Counted from the stretch's first letter, positions 8,400 through 18,223 are shown. The stretch is DNA of 64,000 bases from Okibacterium sp. HSC-33S16 (GCF_024171565.1 NZ_JALJZZ010000001.1:744001-808000); one strand, 5' to 3'. The notes: generated by a model from the sequence alone, not told the origin. Numbers and translations are program-made.

Positions 8400-8612
8400 G
8401 AGCTACACCCGCTATCCTTGAGGTAACGACTGCGATCCGGCCATCACCGGGGAGTCTCCGGAAGAACAGCTCCTCGAACCAGAGGAGCCCAGTAGAACCG
8501 GGCGGGTCTGGCCCGTCACAGCCAATGAACGAGCGGCCGACATGCGCGGCAAGCGAGGTGGTACCGCGGATCGAATGCTGATCCGCCCTCGCAGGTGAAC
8601 ATCGAACCTGCC
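8400..8612 (+). promoter_or_regulatory. T-box riboswitch leader of ileS (translational type)
   Basis: The 263-nt gap before ileS carries a T-box. The conserved T-box sequence AGCGAGGTGGTACCGCGG is at 8552-8569; its TGGT can pair with the ACCA end of uncharged tRNA-Ile. GCGAGG (8553-8558) pairs with CCTCGC (8587-8592) to form the antisequestrator-type helix, and GCAGGT (8591-8596) pairs with ACCTGC (8606-8611) just before the GGGAG ribosome-binding site (8613-8617). The two helices share 8591-8592 and so compete. Upstream stems include CCGG/CCGG around 8437-8450 and GCTCCTC/GAGGAGC (8469-8488). An ATC at 8435-8437 or 8414-8416 could be the Ile specifier. No terminator with a U-run is present, which fits the actinobacterial ileS T-box acting on translation. 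Confidence 0.9.
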
Positions 8613-8621
8613 GGGAGAACA

Positions 8622-11600
8622 ATGCCTTACCCCAAATCACAGAACGACGCCGCTGGAGCGGCCTTCGGCGTGACGCCATCGCCCGCGTTCCCTGACATCG
8701 AGCGGGACGTCCTCGAATTCTGGAAGAACGACGCGACCTTCGAAGCATCCGTTTCGCACCGTGAAGGCGCCGACGAATGGGTTTTCTATGACGGCCCGCC
8801 GTTCGCCAACGGACTGCCGCACTACGGTCACCTGCTGACCGGATACGCCAAAGACCTGTTCCCGCGCTTCCAGACCATGCGCGGCAAGCAAGTGCACCGC
8901 CGATTCGGCTGGGACACGCACGGTCTCCCGGCAGAGCTTGAGGCTGAGCGCCAGCTCGGCATCACCGACAAGAGCCAGATCGAAGAGATGGGTATCGCCG
9001 CCTTCAACCAGGCGGCCAAGGACTCAGTTCTGAAGTACACCGAGGACTGGGAGCGATACGTTACCCGCCAGGCCCGCTGGGTGGACTTCGAGAACGACTA
9101 CAAGACCCTCGACATCACCTTCATGGAGAGTGTCATCTGGGCATTCAAACAGCTCCACGACAAGGGGCTCGCGTACGAGGGTTACCGCGTCCTGCCGTAC
9201 TGCTGGCGTGACCAGACTCCGCTCTCAAACCACGAGCTGCGCATGGACGACGACGTCTACAAGATGCGCCAGGACCAGACGGTCACGGTGACGTTCCCCT
9301 TGGTCGGTATCAAGGCTGAGTCGCTCGGTCTCACCGGGGTGCGGGCTCTGGCCTGGACAACGACCCCGTGGACGCTTCCTACCAACGCAGCCCTCGCCGT
9401 CGGTCCTGAGATCGAATATGCGGTCGTTCCCGCTGGTCCTTCTGGCACACCGGATGCCACCGTGCTGCGTGAGAAAGATCCGAACGTCAGCGATTCGACC
9501 GAGGTACTCGGTGGCGAATACCTCCTCGCAACGGCCCTGGTCGGTAACTACGCCAAGGACCTCGGCTACGACTCCGCCGAAGACGCGATCGCGGCGATCT
9601 CGCGCACCGTTGTCGGAGCGGAGCTTCAGGATGTGACCTACGACCGACTGTTCGACTACTACTCCGACGTCGAGGAGTACGGCATGCAGGAGGCATGGCG
9701 CGTCCTTGTGGCCGACTACGTCACCCTCGAAGACGGAACGGGCATCGTCCACCAGTCACCGGCCTATGGTGAAGAAGACCAGAAGATCTGCGAGGCCGCC
9801 GGCATCCCGGTCATCATCTCGCTCGATGACGGCGGAAAGTTCCTTCCCGCCGTGACCGACGTGGAAGGGCTGCTCTGGTCTGACGCCAACAAGCCGCTCA
9901 CCCAGCTGATCAAGGCCAAGGGGCGGTTGCTCCGCCAGGCCAGCTACGAGCACTCCTATCCGCACTGCTGGCGCTGCCGCAACCCACTGATCTACAAGGC
10001 CGTCTCAAGCTGGTTCATCCGGGTTCCCGAGTTCCGTGACCGCATGGTCGAGCTCAACCAGGACATCAACTGGGTGCCGGACAACGTGAAGGACGGCCAG
10101 TTCGGCAAGTGGATCGGCAACGCGCGCGACTGGTCGATCAGCCGCAACCGGTACTGGGGCTCACCGATCCCGGTGTGGAAGAGCGACAACCCTGAGTACC
10201 CCCGCATCGACGTGTACGGCTCGCTCGACGAGCTTGAGCAGGACTTCGGTGTTCGGCCGACCGACCTGCACCGCCCGTACATTGACGAGCTCACCCGCCC
10301 GAACCCTGACGACCCCACCGGCCAGTCGACGATGCGACGCATCACCGACGTCCTCGACGTCTGGTTCGACTCGGGCTCGATGCCGTTCGCCCAGGTGCAC
10401 TACCCCTTCGAGAACCGTGAGTGGTTCGATTCGCACAACCCGGCAGACTTCATCGTCGAGTACATCGGTCAGACGCGTGGCTGGTTCTACACCCTGCACG
10501 TCCTCTCCACCGCGCTGTTTGACCGCCCGGCGTTTAAGAACGTCGTGAGCCACGGCATCGTGCTGGGCAGTGACGGACAGAAGATGTCGAAGTCACTCCG
10601 CAACTACCCCGACGTCAACGAGGTCTTCGACCGTGACGGCTCAGACGCCATGCGTTGGTTCCTCATGTCGAGCTCGGTCCTCCGCGGTGGAAACCTCATC
10701 GTCACTGAGGAGGGCATCCGCGAGGGCGTCCGCCAGATGCTCCTGCCGCTGTGGAATACCTGGTACTTCTTCAGCCTCTACGCCAACACCGCTCGCGAGG
10801 GCGGCTATGACGCCCAGTGGCGCACCGACTCGACGGATGTGCTCGACCAGTACATCCTCGCGAAGACCCGGGTCGTCGTCGATGAGGTCGCAACGCACTT
10901 CGAGAACCTCGATTCGACGCTCGCGGCCGCTACCCTTCGTGACTTCGCTGACGTGCTCACCAACTGGTACGTGCGTCGCTCACGCGACAGGTTCTGGGCG
11001 GGCGTCGACGAGAACGGCAACGGCACCGAGGCGTTCGACACCCTGTACACCGTGCTCGAAACGATCACTCGTGCAGCGGCGCCTCTGCTCCCGCTCGTGG
11101 CCGAGCGCATCTGGAAGGACCTCACCGGTGGGCGCAGCGTCCACCTTGAAGACTGGCCAGACAGCTCGGCGTTCCCGGCCGACGATGTGCTCGTCGCGTC
11201 GATGGACCAGATCCGCGACATCAGCTCGACAGTTCTGTCGCTGCGCAAGCAGGCCGGCCGACGCGTTCGGCTTCCGCTGGCCACCCTCACGGTGGTCTCA
11301 CCCGATCCCGAACATCTCGAACGGTTCGGCGACATCCTCCGCGACGAGCTCAACGTCAAGAATGTCGAGTTCGTGCCGCTGACCGACTCCAGCGCTGGTG
11401 ACTACGGCATCACGTCGAAGCTCACCGTCAACGCCCGTGCAGCCGGGCCCCGCCTCGGCAAGAACGTGCAGACCGTGATCAAGGCAGCGCGTGCCGGCGA
11501 CTGGAGCGAAATCGATGGCGTCGTCACGGCCGGGGGAGTGGAACTGCTTCCCGGCGAGTTCGAGCTGGTCCTCGAGACGGCAACCGCTGAGGGAGGAGCC

Positions 11601-12029
11601 GAGCACGCGCTTGCCCTGCTTCCCGGCGGTGGTTTTGTGCTCCTCGACACCCAGACCACGCCCGAACTCGAAGCGGAGGGTCTCGCTCGAGATGTGGTGC
11701 GTGCCGTTCAGGACACTCGAAAGGCCGCCGGCTTCGACGTGAGCGATCGCATCTCGCTCGGCCTGGTCTTCGAAAGCCCCAATGATGCGGATGCCGTCAC
11801 CTTCGTCACCGAGGTCGACATTGCGTCCGAAACGCTGGCAACGTCCAAATCGCTGCACGCGTACGCCGAGGTCGACGAATCGCAGCTCGCGGGCACTCCG
11901 TCCGAGTGGTTGCCCGGCCTGCTCGGTGACGAGCCGGAGTTCTACAAGGAGTTCGCAGCAGGGCAGTTCGCGAACGCCGGATCATTCATCGTCGCGGTGC
12001 GCCGCGCAACCAGGAGCATCAATGTCTGA
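8622..12029 (+). CDS. ileS: Isoleucyl-tRNA synthetase
   Basis: A 1135-residue class Ia synthetase that attaches isoleucine to tRNA-Ile. The HIGH motif appears as HYGH (residues 67-70) within [14 protein letters not shown], and the KMSKS loop as KMSKS at about residue 654. The long insertion between them holds the CP1 editing domain ([10 protein letters not shown] is visible near residue 244), and [11 protein letters not shown] is also intact. The length and missing C-terminal zinc finger match the long eukaryote-like IleRS found in actinobacteria. The ATG at 8622 is chosen over an upstream GTG because GGGAG lies 4 nt before it and the upstream bases belong to the T-box. It overlaps folC by 8 nt (ATGTCTGA). 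Confidence 0.97.
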   Translation: MPYPKSQNDAAGAAFGVTPSPAFPDIERDVLEFWKNDATFEASVSHREGADEWVFYDGPPFANGLPHYGHLLTGYAKDLFPRFQTMRGKQVHRRFGWDTHGLPAELEAERQLGITDKSQIEEMGIAAFNQAAKDSVLKYTEDWERYVTRQARWVDFENDYKTLDITFMESVIWAFKQLHDKGLAYEGYRVLPYCWRDQTPLSNHELRMDDDVYKMRQDQTVTVTFPLVGIKAESLGLTGVRALAWTTTPWTLPTNAALAVGPEIEYAVVPAGPSGTPDATVLREKDPNVSDSTEVLGGEYLLATALVGNYAKDLGYDSAEDAIAAISRTVVGAELQDVTYDRLFDYYSDVEEYGMQEAWRVLVADYVTLEDGTGIVHQSPAYGEEDQKICEAAGIPVIISLDDGGKFLPAVTDVEGLLWSDANKPLTQLIKAKGRLLRQASYEHSYPHCWRCRNPLIYKAVSSWFIRVPEFRDRMVELNQDINWVPDNVKDGQFGKWIGNARDWSISRNRYWGSPIPVWKSDNPEYPRIDVYGSLDELEQDFGVRPTDLHRPYIDELTRPNPDDPTGQSTMRRITDVLDVWFDSGSMPFAQVHYPFENREWFDSHNPADFIVEYIGQTRGWFYTLHVLSTALFDRPAFKNVVSHGIVLGSDGQKMSKSLRNYPDVNEVFDRDGSDAMRWFLMSSSVLRGGNLIVTEEGIREGVRQMLLPLWNTWYFFSLYANTAREGGYDAQWRTDSTDVLDQYILAKTRVVVDEVATHFENLDSTLAAATLRDFADVLTNWYVRRSRDRFWAGVDENGNGTEAFDTLYTVLETITRAAAPLLPLVAERIWKDLTGGRSVHLEDWPDSSAFPADDVLVASMDQIRDISSTVLSLRKQAGRRVRLPLATLTVVSPDPEHLERFGDILRDELNVKNVEFVPLTDSSAGDYGITSKLTVNARAAGPRLGKNVQTVIKAARAGDWSEIDGVVTAGGVELLPGEFELVLETATAEGGAEHALALLPGGGFVLLDTQTTPELEAEGLARDVVRAVQDTRKAAGFDVSDRISLGLVFESPNDADAVTFVTEVDIASETLATSKSLHAYAEVDESQLAGTPSEWLPGLLGDEPEFYKEFAAGQFANAGSFIVAVRRATRSINV

Positions 12030-13386
12030 TTTTGACGACGATTTCGCCGAGCAGGGCCAGGCGGTCTATGAGGCACTGCTGGCCCGAACGGGCGAGGCAG
12101 CACCGCAGCCGAGGCTTGAGCCGACCCGCCGGGTGCTCGACCTGCTCGGAGACCCGCAGCGTGCGTTCCCGATCATCCAGCTCACCGGCACGAACGGAAA
12201 GACGAGCACCAGCCGTCTGATCGAGAGCATTCTTCGGGCTTACGGGCTCCGCACGGGGCTGTTCACGAGTCCGCACCTCGTCCGGTTCAACGAACGTATT
12301 GTGCTCGACGGCGAACCGATCTCGAACGAGGCGCTCGCCCGCAACTGGGCTGACATCGAGCCGTACGTGCAGATGGTCGATGCTGAACTCGAGCAGGCGG
12401 GTGAGGTGCCTCTCACCTTCTTCGAGGTGCTCACGGTGCTCGCATACGCGAGCTTCGCAGACGCTCCCATCGACGTCGGTGTCATCGAGGTCGGGATGGG
12501 CGGCGAGTGGGACTCCACCAACGTCGCCGACGCGCAGATCGCCGTGTTTACGCCGATCGATCTTGACCACGTGGCTCGGCTTGGTTCGACGATCGCTGAG
12601 ATCGCGCGCACCAAGGCTGGAATTATCAAACCGGCGGCCACCGTTGTGACGGCCGCGCAGCATCCGGACGCTCTCGCAGAAATTCGGAAGGCTGCGGAAC
12701 GCGACGAAGCTCCGATCGTCGCCCAGGACGTCGATTTCGCGCTGACCGCGGATCACGTTGCGGTTGGTGGCCAGGTGCTGAGCGTTCGCGGTCGCGCGGG
12801 GGAGTACACCGATCTGTACCTGCCGCTCTATGGCGACCACCAGGGCCAGAACGCCGCGGTGGCCATCGCGGCGGTTGAGACCTTCCTCGGCAACGGAAGC
12901 CAGCCCCTCGCGAACGACCCGCTGGTTGAGGGGTTGTCGGAGGTGCTGTCTCCGGGTCGGTTGCAACTGGTCGGAATCGAGCCGACTGTGCTCGTCGACG
13001 CGGCACACAACCCGCACGGTGCACGGGCCTTGGCCGCTGCGCTCGGGAAGTACTTCGACTTCGCCGAAACCGTGTTCGTGATCGGTGTGCTCGGGGATAA
13101 GGACGCTGAGGGGATCCTCTCGGTTCTCGCGCCACTCGCCGCGCGCATCCACATCACGGCGCCAAGCTCAGAGCGGTCGATTCCGGTGGACGAACTTGCC
13201 GACCGGGCGACCGCCCTGGTGGGACCCGGCCTGATCTACCCCTTCGACTCGACGGAAGAAGCCGTGTTCGCCGCTCGAGACTGGGCGAACGAGGGCAGTT
13301 CGCGCCTCGTGGTCGTCACCGGTTCGGTGGTGCTCGCCGGCGAAATCCTCGATCTGGCGGAAGCCGAAGAATGGAAGAAAGCGTGA
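12022..13386 (+). CDS. folC: Folylpolyglutamate synthase / dihydrofolate synthase
   Basis: A 454-residue Mur-ligase-fold enzyme that adds glutamate to dihydropteroate and folates, using ATP. The P-loop is [12 protein letters not shown] (about residues 53-64), followed by [12 protein letters not shown], the family signature for folate binding, and later [12 protein letters not shown] and [20 protein letters not shown]. The C-terminal domain contains [18 protein letters not shown], the second FolC signature. The start ATG at 12022 lies inside the last codons of ileS, giving coupled translation. It continues into the DUF4233 gene with a 4-nt overlap, a neighbourhood conserved in Microbacteriaceae and relatives. 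Confidence 0.96.
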   Translation: MSDFDDDFAEQGQAVYEALLARTGEAAPQPRLEPTRRVLDLLGDPQRAFPIIQLTGTNGKTSTSRLIESILRAYGLRTGLFTSPHLVRFNERIVLDGEPISNEALARNWADIEPYVQMVDAELEQAGEVPLTFFEVLTVLAYASFADAPIDVGVIEVGMGGEWDSTNVADAQIAVFTPIDLDHVARLGSTIAEIARTKAGIIKPAATVVTAAQHPDALAEIRKAAERDEAPIVAQDVDFALTADHVAVGGQVLSVRGRAGEYTDLYLPLYGDHQGQNAAVAIAAVETFLGNGSQPLANDPLVEGLSEVLSPGRLQLVGIEPTVLVDAAHNPHGARALAAALGKYFDFAETVFVIGVLGDKDAEGILSVLAPLAARIHITAPSSERSIPVDELADRATALVGPGLIYPFDSTEEAVFAARDWANEGSSRLVVVTGSVVLAGEILDLAEAEEWKKA

Positions 13387-13760
13387 GACGCCCCCGACAG
13401 AGCGTGCAACAGTCGCTCGCATCGATCGTGCTCGGTTTCGAGCTGATCGTCATGTTCCTCGCGGCGCTCGTCGCTTTCGGGCTCAAGGCCCTGCCCGCGC
13501 CGGTCGCCCTGATCGGTGGCGCGGTACTCTGTCTGGTCATCGTGCTCACCCTGGCCGTGCTCCGCTACCGCTGGGGCGTCATTGTGGGCTGGGTCGTGCA
13601 AGGCGTTATCGTAGCTAGCGGCATCCTGGTGCCGATCATGTTCATCATCGGTGCGCTTTTCGCCGGCATGTGGGTTTACGCCATGGTTGCCGGAGGTCGA
13701 ATCGACCGTGAAAAAGCCGCCGCCGCAGCGCAATTGGGAGACGAAACACATGGCCGTTGA
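13383..13760 (+). CDS. DUF4233 small membrane protein
   Basis: A protein of about 125 residues with three or four hydrophobic segments (roughly residues 13-37, 41-62, 65-80 and 83-103) and a basic N-terminus (RRPRQS). It matches actinobacterial DUF4233 proteins that sit between folC and ndk; their function is unknown. I take GTG at 13383, which forms a GTGA overlap with the folC stop and has GGAAG 5 nt upstream; an ATG at 13371 is the alternative. It overlaps the ndk start by 11 nt, so folC, this gene and ndk look like one translationally linked unit. Confidence 0.85.
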   Translation: MRRPRQSVQQSLASIVLGFELIVMFLAALVAFGLKALPAPVALIGGAVLCLVIVLTLAVLRYRWGVIVGWVVQGVIVASGILVPIMFIIGALFAGMWVYAMVAGGRIDREKAAAAAQLGDETHGR

Positions 13761-14166
13761 AGAAACACTGGTTCTGATCAAACCGGACGGTGTTGCCCGC
13801 AGCCTCACCGGAGAAATCCTGCGTCGTATTGAAGCGAAGGGGTACTCGCTCGTCGACATTCGCCTCGTGCAGCCCGACCGCTCGGTTCTCGCCTCGCACT
13901 ACGAGGAGCACGAGGGCAAGCCGTTCTACGAGCCTCTCGTCGAGTTCATGCTCTCGGGGCCCATCGTCGCTATTCGTGTCGCCGGTGACCGGGTCATCGA
14001 AGGCTTCCGCAGCCTCGCCGGCACTACCGACCCGACCACCGCGGCGCCCGGCACGATTCGCGGTGACCTCGGCCGTGACTGGGGACTCAAGGTTCAGCAG
14101 AACCTTGTGCACGGATCCGACAGCCCCGAGTCGGCTGCCCGCGAACTCTCCCTCTGGTTCAAGTAG
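13750..14166 (+). CDS. ndk: Nucleoside diphosphate kinase
   Basis: A 138-residue enzyme that passes the terminal phosphate between nucleoside triphosphates and diphosphates. It shows ETLVLIKPDGVARSL at the N-terminus, the active-site strand with the phosphorylated histidine as QNLVHGSDSPESA (His near residue 118), and GTIRGDLGRD before it, all family hallmarks. Length is typical for a single-domain bacterial Ndk. It is the last gene of the ileS-folC-DUF4233-ndk cluster and is followed 8 nt after the stop by a strong hairpin terminator. Confidence 0.97.
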   Translation: MAVEETLVLIKPDGVARSLTGEILRRIEAKGYSLVDIRLVQPDRSVLASHYEEHEGKPFYEPLVEFMLSGPIVAIRVAGDRVIEGFRSLAGTTDPTTAAPGTIRGDLGRDWGLKVQQNLVHGSDSPESAARELSLWFK

Positions 14167-14173
14167 TCCAGGT

Positions 14174-14214
14174 ACACAGCGGGGCGTCCTTCGAGACGCC
14201 CCGCTGTGTCGTTT
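14174..14214 (+). terminator. Intrinsic terminator after ndk
   Basis: A perfect 15-bp stem, ACACAGCGGGGCGTC (14174-14188) with GACGCCCCGCTGTGT (14195-14209), closes a 6-nt loop and is followed by a short T run (14212-14214). It ends the ileS-ndk transcription unit and also separates it from the convergent VKOR gene. Confidence 0.85.
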
Positions 14215-14235
14215 CCGGACGGCGGTTGAGTCGAG

Positions 14236-14829
14236 CTACAGCGACCGAAGAACGTCCAGACGCAACTGAGCGATAACCGCGATGATGAGGTAGCAGACGA
14301 CGGTCAGAGGCACGATCCAGTTATAGAGCGTGCGGGCCGTCCGTCGAACGGTGGCTGTCGCCGGAAGGTGTCCGCGGCTGAAGTTGTAGAGGGTGACCGC
14401 GAGGAAGGCGGGAATGGTGACCGACCACGTCACCATGCACCACGGGCAGAGAGTGCCGAGCGTGAAGATGCTCTGCGAGATGAGCCAGATCACAAAGCCC
14501 AGCGCCCCAGCGAGCCCGACATTGAAAAGCACCCAGAACCAGCGGGCGAAGCCTGCGCCGGCCAGAATGCTCACGCCCACCGCGATGGGAGCCGCCCAAC
14601 CGGCGAGCCCCAGCAGCGGATTGGGAAAACCGAATAGCGAGCCCTGCCACGACTGGAGGTTTGCGCCACACTGCACCAGCACGCTGAAGTCACAAGAGAG
14701 CGACTCGCCCGGCGCGGTCAGGGTGTGGATCTTCTCAATGGTCAGCGCAAAAGCGGCGATCTCGCCGATCACACCGGCGAGAATGAGGAAAGCGGCGAGG
14801 ACTCGAGGGCTGTCGTCGGTTCTCTGCAC
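14236..14829 (-). CDS. Vitamin K epoxide reductase (VKOR) family thiol oxidoreductase
   Basis: A 197-residue four- or five-pass membrane protein. The redox site CPWC is at residues 128-131 and the loop cysteines are Cys46 and Cys54 (CDFS and QCGANLQSW). In actinobacteria this family reoxidises a DsbA-like protein in the cell envelope and passes electrons to menaquinone, doing the job of DsbB. All four cysteines and the conserved Ser/Asn around SLFGFPNPLLGL are present, so it should be active. No DsbA gene lies next to it in this window. It is a single gene, convergent with ndk and divergent from rne. Confidence 0.92.
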   Translation of the reverse strand: MQRTDDSPRVLAAFLILAGVIGEIAAFALTIEKIHTLTAPGESLSCDFSVLVQCGANLQSWQGSLFGFPNPLLGLAGWAAPIAVGVSILAGAGFARWFWVLFNVGLAGALGFVIWLISQSIFTLGTLCPWCMVTWSVTIPAFLAVTLYNFSRGHLPATATVRRTARTLYNWIVPLTVVCYLIIAVIAQLRLDVLRSL

Positions 14830-14897
14830 GCTTCGGATTATGACACAGCGGGCCTCGTCGGTATCGGTGTGAATCGCTGTGGACGCACCCGGCGTGC

Positions 14898-15178
14898 GAT
14901 AATGAGTGCACGACTATAGGGCCGCGCTCTACAGCCGTACAACAGAAGGCTTATTGGGCATGGCGCTCGTATGAAACAGCGCTCGCCCGGTGTTTGAGAC
15001 AAAGTGTTCGTCAGACACAATCCGAAGGGGTTGTTCTGACAAAGAAGGTGCGTGACTAGAGCCAGAGGGCCGGTCACGGACATACAGGATTTGCGGGGAG
15101 TACGCGAAAGCGAGAAACCGCTCGAGAGTTCCCGGATGGGCAGCGCGGCTGTCGCACCGGACGAGGAGTGCACCAGGA
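14898..15178 (+). promoter_or_regulatory. Long structured 5' leader of rne
   Basis: The 349-nt gap before rne holds no recognisable gene. GATAAT at 14898-14903 is a good -10 candidate, giving a leader of about 270 nt. It contains stem-loops: GTCAGA (15010-15015) with TCTGAC (15035-15040), extended by ACAA/TTGT, and CGTGAC (15051-15056) with GTCACG (15073-15078), with an inner GCC/GGC. Two tiny overlapping ORFs, MALV (14960-14974) and MKQRSPGV (14971-14997), are present but lack clear ribosome-binding sites. Long rne leaders serve in autoregulation in several bacteria; here that is inference. Confidence 0.55.
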
Positions 15179-17689
15179 ATGGTGAATGAAAATTTTGATA
15201 ACACGGCCGACACATCAATCAACCCCGAGAGCGTAACGCCAGACACGAAGATCGCTGAGGCGCAGGCAACGGATGCCACGTCCAGCGAAACCACGGATGT
15301 TGCTCCAGCTGCGTCCGAGGCGGGTGCGGACAACAACGCTCCGGTGGACGCAGCGGAGCAGGCCGACGCCGCTGAGCCAGCGACGCCCGATGAGAAGCCT
15401 GCTGCGTCGAATATCATCGCGGCGTTCTCCAACTCCCCGACGACGGCACTGTTCTTCCAGGCGCCGGATGTAAAGCCGTTGCCCGCTCATGATTACCGCG
15501 ACGAGGCCCCAGACGACGATGACGATGAGCCATCCACCGTGCGTCGTCGTGCCCGCCGACGCTCAAGCGACGAACGCCGCACAGGCACCAACGATCCGGC
15601 CAATACCGTGGTCAAGGTTCGCCAGCCCCGCGAACAGCGCGAGCCTCGCGAGGTCGAGCAGATCACCGAGCCGCAGCGCATCAAGGGATCGACTCGGCTC
15701 GAAGCGAAGAAGCAGCGCCGCCGCGACGGCCGCGATGCCGGTCGCCGTCGTCCCGTCGTGACGGAAGCGGAGTTTCTCGCTCGCCGTGAGTCGGTCGACC
15801 GCAAGATGGTCGTCCGCTCCAAGGCCAACAAGATCCAGATCGGTGTCCTCGAAGACGGCGTCCTCGTTGAGCACTACGTTGCGCGCAACGAAGAGGCGTC
15901 ACTCATCGGCAACGTCTACCTCGGACGCGTTCAGAACGTGCTTCCGAGCATGGAGGCTGCGTTTGTTGACATTGGCCGCGGCCGTAACGCCGTGCTCTAT
16001 TCCGGCGAAGTCGACTGGGATGCTGCCGAGACCGGAAACCAGCCGCGTCGCATCGAGCTCGCCCTCAAGCCGGGCGACCGAGTTCTCGTCCAGGTCACGA
16101 AGGACCCTGTCGGTCATAAGGGTGCACGACTGACCAGCCAGGTCTCCCTGCCGGGCCGCTACCTCGTTTACGTTCCCAACGGATCCATGAACGGGATTTC
16201 CCGCAAGCTTCCCGACACGGAGCGCGCCCGCCTCAAGAAGATCCTCAAAGAGGTTCTCCCCGACAACGTCGGCGTGATTGTCCGTACGGCTGCTGAAGGA
16301 GCAACGCAGGAGCAGCTGACCCTCGACGTCAACCGGCTCATCAACCAGTGGGCAGAGATCTCACGCCAGGTTGAGACCGTACAGGCGCCAGCATTGCTTC
16401 ACTCCGAGCCCGACCTGCTGATCAAGATCGTGCGTGACGTCTTCAACGAAGACTTCCAGAAGATGCTGATCGCCGGCGATGACGCCCAAGAAGTCATCGA
16501 GAGCTACCTCCGTGGTGTGGCACCTGATCTGCTGGAGCGCGTCGAGCGCTACGAGGGTAGCCGCGATGTGTTCGACGAGTACCGCATCACCGAGCAGATT
16601 GAGAAGGCGCTCGACCGCAAGGTCTGGTTGCCCTCCGGTGGTTCCCTCGTTATCGACCGCACCGAAGCCATGACGGTTGTTGACGTCAACACCGGAAAGT
16701 TCGTTGGCTCAGGCGGAAACCTCGAAGAGACCGTCACCAAGAACAACCTCGAATCCGCTGAAGAGATCGTCCGCCAGCTCCGGCTGCGCGACATCGGCGG
16801 CATCATCGTCGTCGACTTCATCGACATGGTGCTCGAGTCGAACCGCGACCTCGTGTTGCGACGCCTGATCGAATGCCTGAGCCGCGACCGCACCAAGCAC
16901 CAGGTCGCCGAGGTGACTTCGCTCGGGCTCGTGCAGATGACCCGCAAGAAGCTGGGTTTGGGACTGCTCGAGTCCTTCAGCGAGCCGTGTGAGGTCTGCG
17001 CCGGGCGCGGAGTCGTCGTGCACCACGACCCTGTCGTCAAGCACCGCCAGACACCGCAGCCAGAGACCAAGCGCCGCGGCAAGAATGGCAACTCGAACGG
17101 CAATGGCGGGAATGGCAACCCGAACGCCAACTCCACCGCGGCGGCACAGGGGCCGAAGGTTCCGACCCACGCCATCACCGACGACGCAAAGAACGCTCTC
17201 GCCAAGATTGCAGCGTCAACGATCGTCGCTCATGCGGACGAGGAACAGCCGGCCGACGAGCTCATCGAGACCGTGGCAGCAGCCCCTGAGCGCCGCAACG
17301 AGTCACGTAACGAACGGCGCAACGACCGTCGGAAGAACCAGAAGGGCCAGAACCGCAACGGCCAGTCGAACTCGAACGGATCAAACGACTCAGCCGCTCC
17401 GGCCGAAAAGAGCGCGCCTGAACTCGTTGACGAAACGGCTCACGCTGCCGATGCATCGGACTCGGCTGCACTGTCGATCTTCGACATTCCGCTGGAGCCG
17501 ACCCGCAAGCCCAAGCGTGTCGACCCGCGTGATGCGGAAGACCTCCTTGGGTCCGTTCTCGACGCGCTTCCCGAACCGAAGCAGCCGGGAACCGGTCGTG
17601 CGCGACGTCGTCGGGTGACTACTGCCGCGCTGACGGGAACTCCGGTTGCCCACGATGCGCAGGGGTCATCGCCTACAGCGACTGAGTAG
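15179..17689 (+). CDS. rne: Ribonuclease E/G
   Basis: An 836-residue endoribonuclease that starts mRNA decay and processes stable RNAs. It has a disordered acidic N-terminal extension (about 1-200) and Arg-rich stretches; an S1 RNA-binding domain near 235-330 (NVYLGRVQNVLPSMEAAFVD); the catalytic RNase H-like region with the Mg-binding VDVNTGKF near residue 500; and a zinc-link-like PCEVCAGRG near 602-610. After this comes a disordered C-terminal tail rich in Asn, Arg and Gly (NGNGGNGNPN, RRNDRRKNQ). The central-core-with-two-tails layout is typical of actinobacterial RNase E. ATG at 15179 has GAGGAG about 10 nt upstream. It is a single gene between a long leader and a hairpin terminator. Confidence 0.96.
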   Translation: MVNENFDNTADTSINPESVTPDTKIAEAQATDATSSETTDVAPAASEAGADNNAPVDAAEQADAAEPATPDEKPAASNIIAAFSNSPTTALFFQAPDVKPLPAHDYRDEAPDDDDDEPSTVRRRARRRSSDERRTGTNDPANTVVKVRQPREQREPREVEQITEPQRIKGSTRLEAKKQRRRDGRDAGRRRPVVTEAEFLARRESVDRKMVVRSKANKIQIGVLEDGVLVEHYVARNEEASLIGNVYLGRVQNVLPSMEAAFVDIGRGRNAVLYSGEVDWDAAETGNQPRRIELALKPGDRVLVQVTKDPVGHKGARLTSQVSLPGRYLVYVPNGSMNGISRKLPDTERARLKKILKEVLPDNVGVIVRTAAEGATQEQLTLDVNRLINQWAEISRQVETVQAPALLHSEPDLLIKIVRDVFNEDFQKMLIAGDDAQEVIESYLRGVAPDLLERVERYEGSRDVFDEYRITEQIEKALDRKVWLPSGGSLVIDRTEAMTVVDVNTGKFVGSGGNLEETVTKNNLESAEEIVRQLRLRDIGGIIVVDFIDMVLESNRDLVLRRLIECLSRDRTKHQVAEVTSLGLVQMTRKKLGLGLLESFSEPCEVCAGRGVVVHHDPVVKHRQTPQPETKRRGKNGNSNGNGGNGNPNANSTAAAQGPKVPTHAITDDAKNALAKIAASTIVAHADEEQPADELIETVAAAPERRNESRNERRNDRRKNQKGQNRNGQSNSNGSNDSAAPAEKSAPELVDETAHAADASDSAALSIFDIPLEPTRKPKRVDPRDAEDLLGSVLDALPEPKQPGTGRARRRRVTTAALTGTPVAHDAQGSSPTATE

Positions 17690-17706
17690 TTCCGGCATCA
17701 CATCGA

Positions 17707-17743
17707 CGGCGGCCTCACTTCATTCCGAGTGAGGTCGCCGTTT
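17707..17743 (+). terminator. Intrinsic terminator after rne, overlapping the end of the DUF4031 gene
   Basis: CGGCGGCCTCACT (17707-17719) pairs with AGTGAGGTCGCCG (17728-17740) through 13 pairs, one of them G-U, with an 8-nt loop and TTT after it. The hairpin loop and right arm lie inside the last codons of the convergent DUF4031 gene (stop at 17720-17722). Confidence 0.8.
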
Positions 17744-18004
17744 CCGTTGCTTGGCTGTCACACGGAGACCGCTTCGGATGAGCCGCCGAACCAATTCGTT
17801 TGCGGTCACCGGGGACGCGCCGCCCTCGACCAGTTCATTGAATCGTGCCGCTGGAACGTCATAATGGTCCCGATCAAAACTGCGCGGGGGCAGGTGGTGA
17901 TGCTCGGCAAACTCGTGCAATTCCTCGAGCGATGTGTCGCTGACGAGATGCGACCACAGCGTGTCGTGGGCCGGCCACATCGGCGGGTCGATGAGCACGG
18001 TCAT
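17720..18004 (-). CDS. DUF4031 domain protein
   Basis: A 94-residue soluble protein starting MTVLIDPPMWPAHDTLWSHL, which is the DUF4031 signature. The family is widespread in actinobacteria and other groups and has no assigned function. The central part contains EFAEHHHLPPRSFDRDHYDVP with several histidines and acidic residues that could bind a metal; that is a guess from composition. I use the ATG at 18004; the open frame extends upstream but has no family similarity. It stands alone between the rne terminator and the divergent rplU leader. Confidence 0.82.
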   Translation of the reverse strand: MTVLIDPPMWPAHDTLWSHLVSDTSLEELHEFAEHHHLPPRSFDRDHYDVPAARFNELVEGGASPVTANELVRRLIRSGLRVTAKQRKRRPHSE

Positions 18005-18072
18005 GCATTGAAGTCTACGAATTCCGACACGGCACCGGCTGCATTTGTGAGATTGGGAGCGATGAAGTAAAG

Positions 18073-18223
18073 TTGCCTGTTGGTGCACGTTGGCTTATCC
18101 CGCGTTTTGCCCATGGTTTTCTGTCAGCTTGACCTCCCTTCCCGCTGGGGTCTACCGCACAGTGAATATTCCTTGACAGATTCAACTCGGAGCGCGAGCT
18201 CCCCAGAGAAGTAGGTACGAGAA
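18073..18223 (+). promoter_or_regulatory. Candidate rplU promoter and leader
   Basis: A plausible promoter is TTGCCT (18073-18078), 17 nt, TATCCC (18096-18101), giving a leader of about 115 nt. A consensus-like TTGACA also occurs at 18173-18178 but no -10 follows at the right distance. A short GGAGC/GCTCC hairpin lies near 18190-18202. Ribosomal protein leaders can carry autoregulatory structures; none is recognisable here. Confidence 0.35.

Noticed and set aside
18173-18178. TTGACA as the -35 of rplU
   Set aside because: No acceptable -10 hexamer follows at 16 to 18 nt; an upstream TTGCCT-N17-TATCCC pair is a better, though still tentative, candidate.
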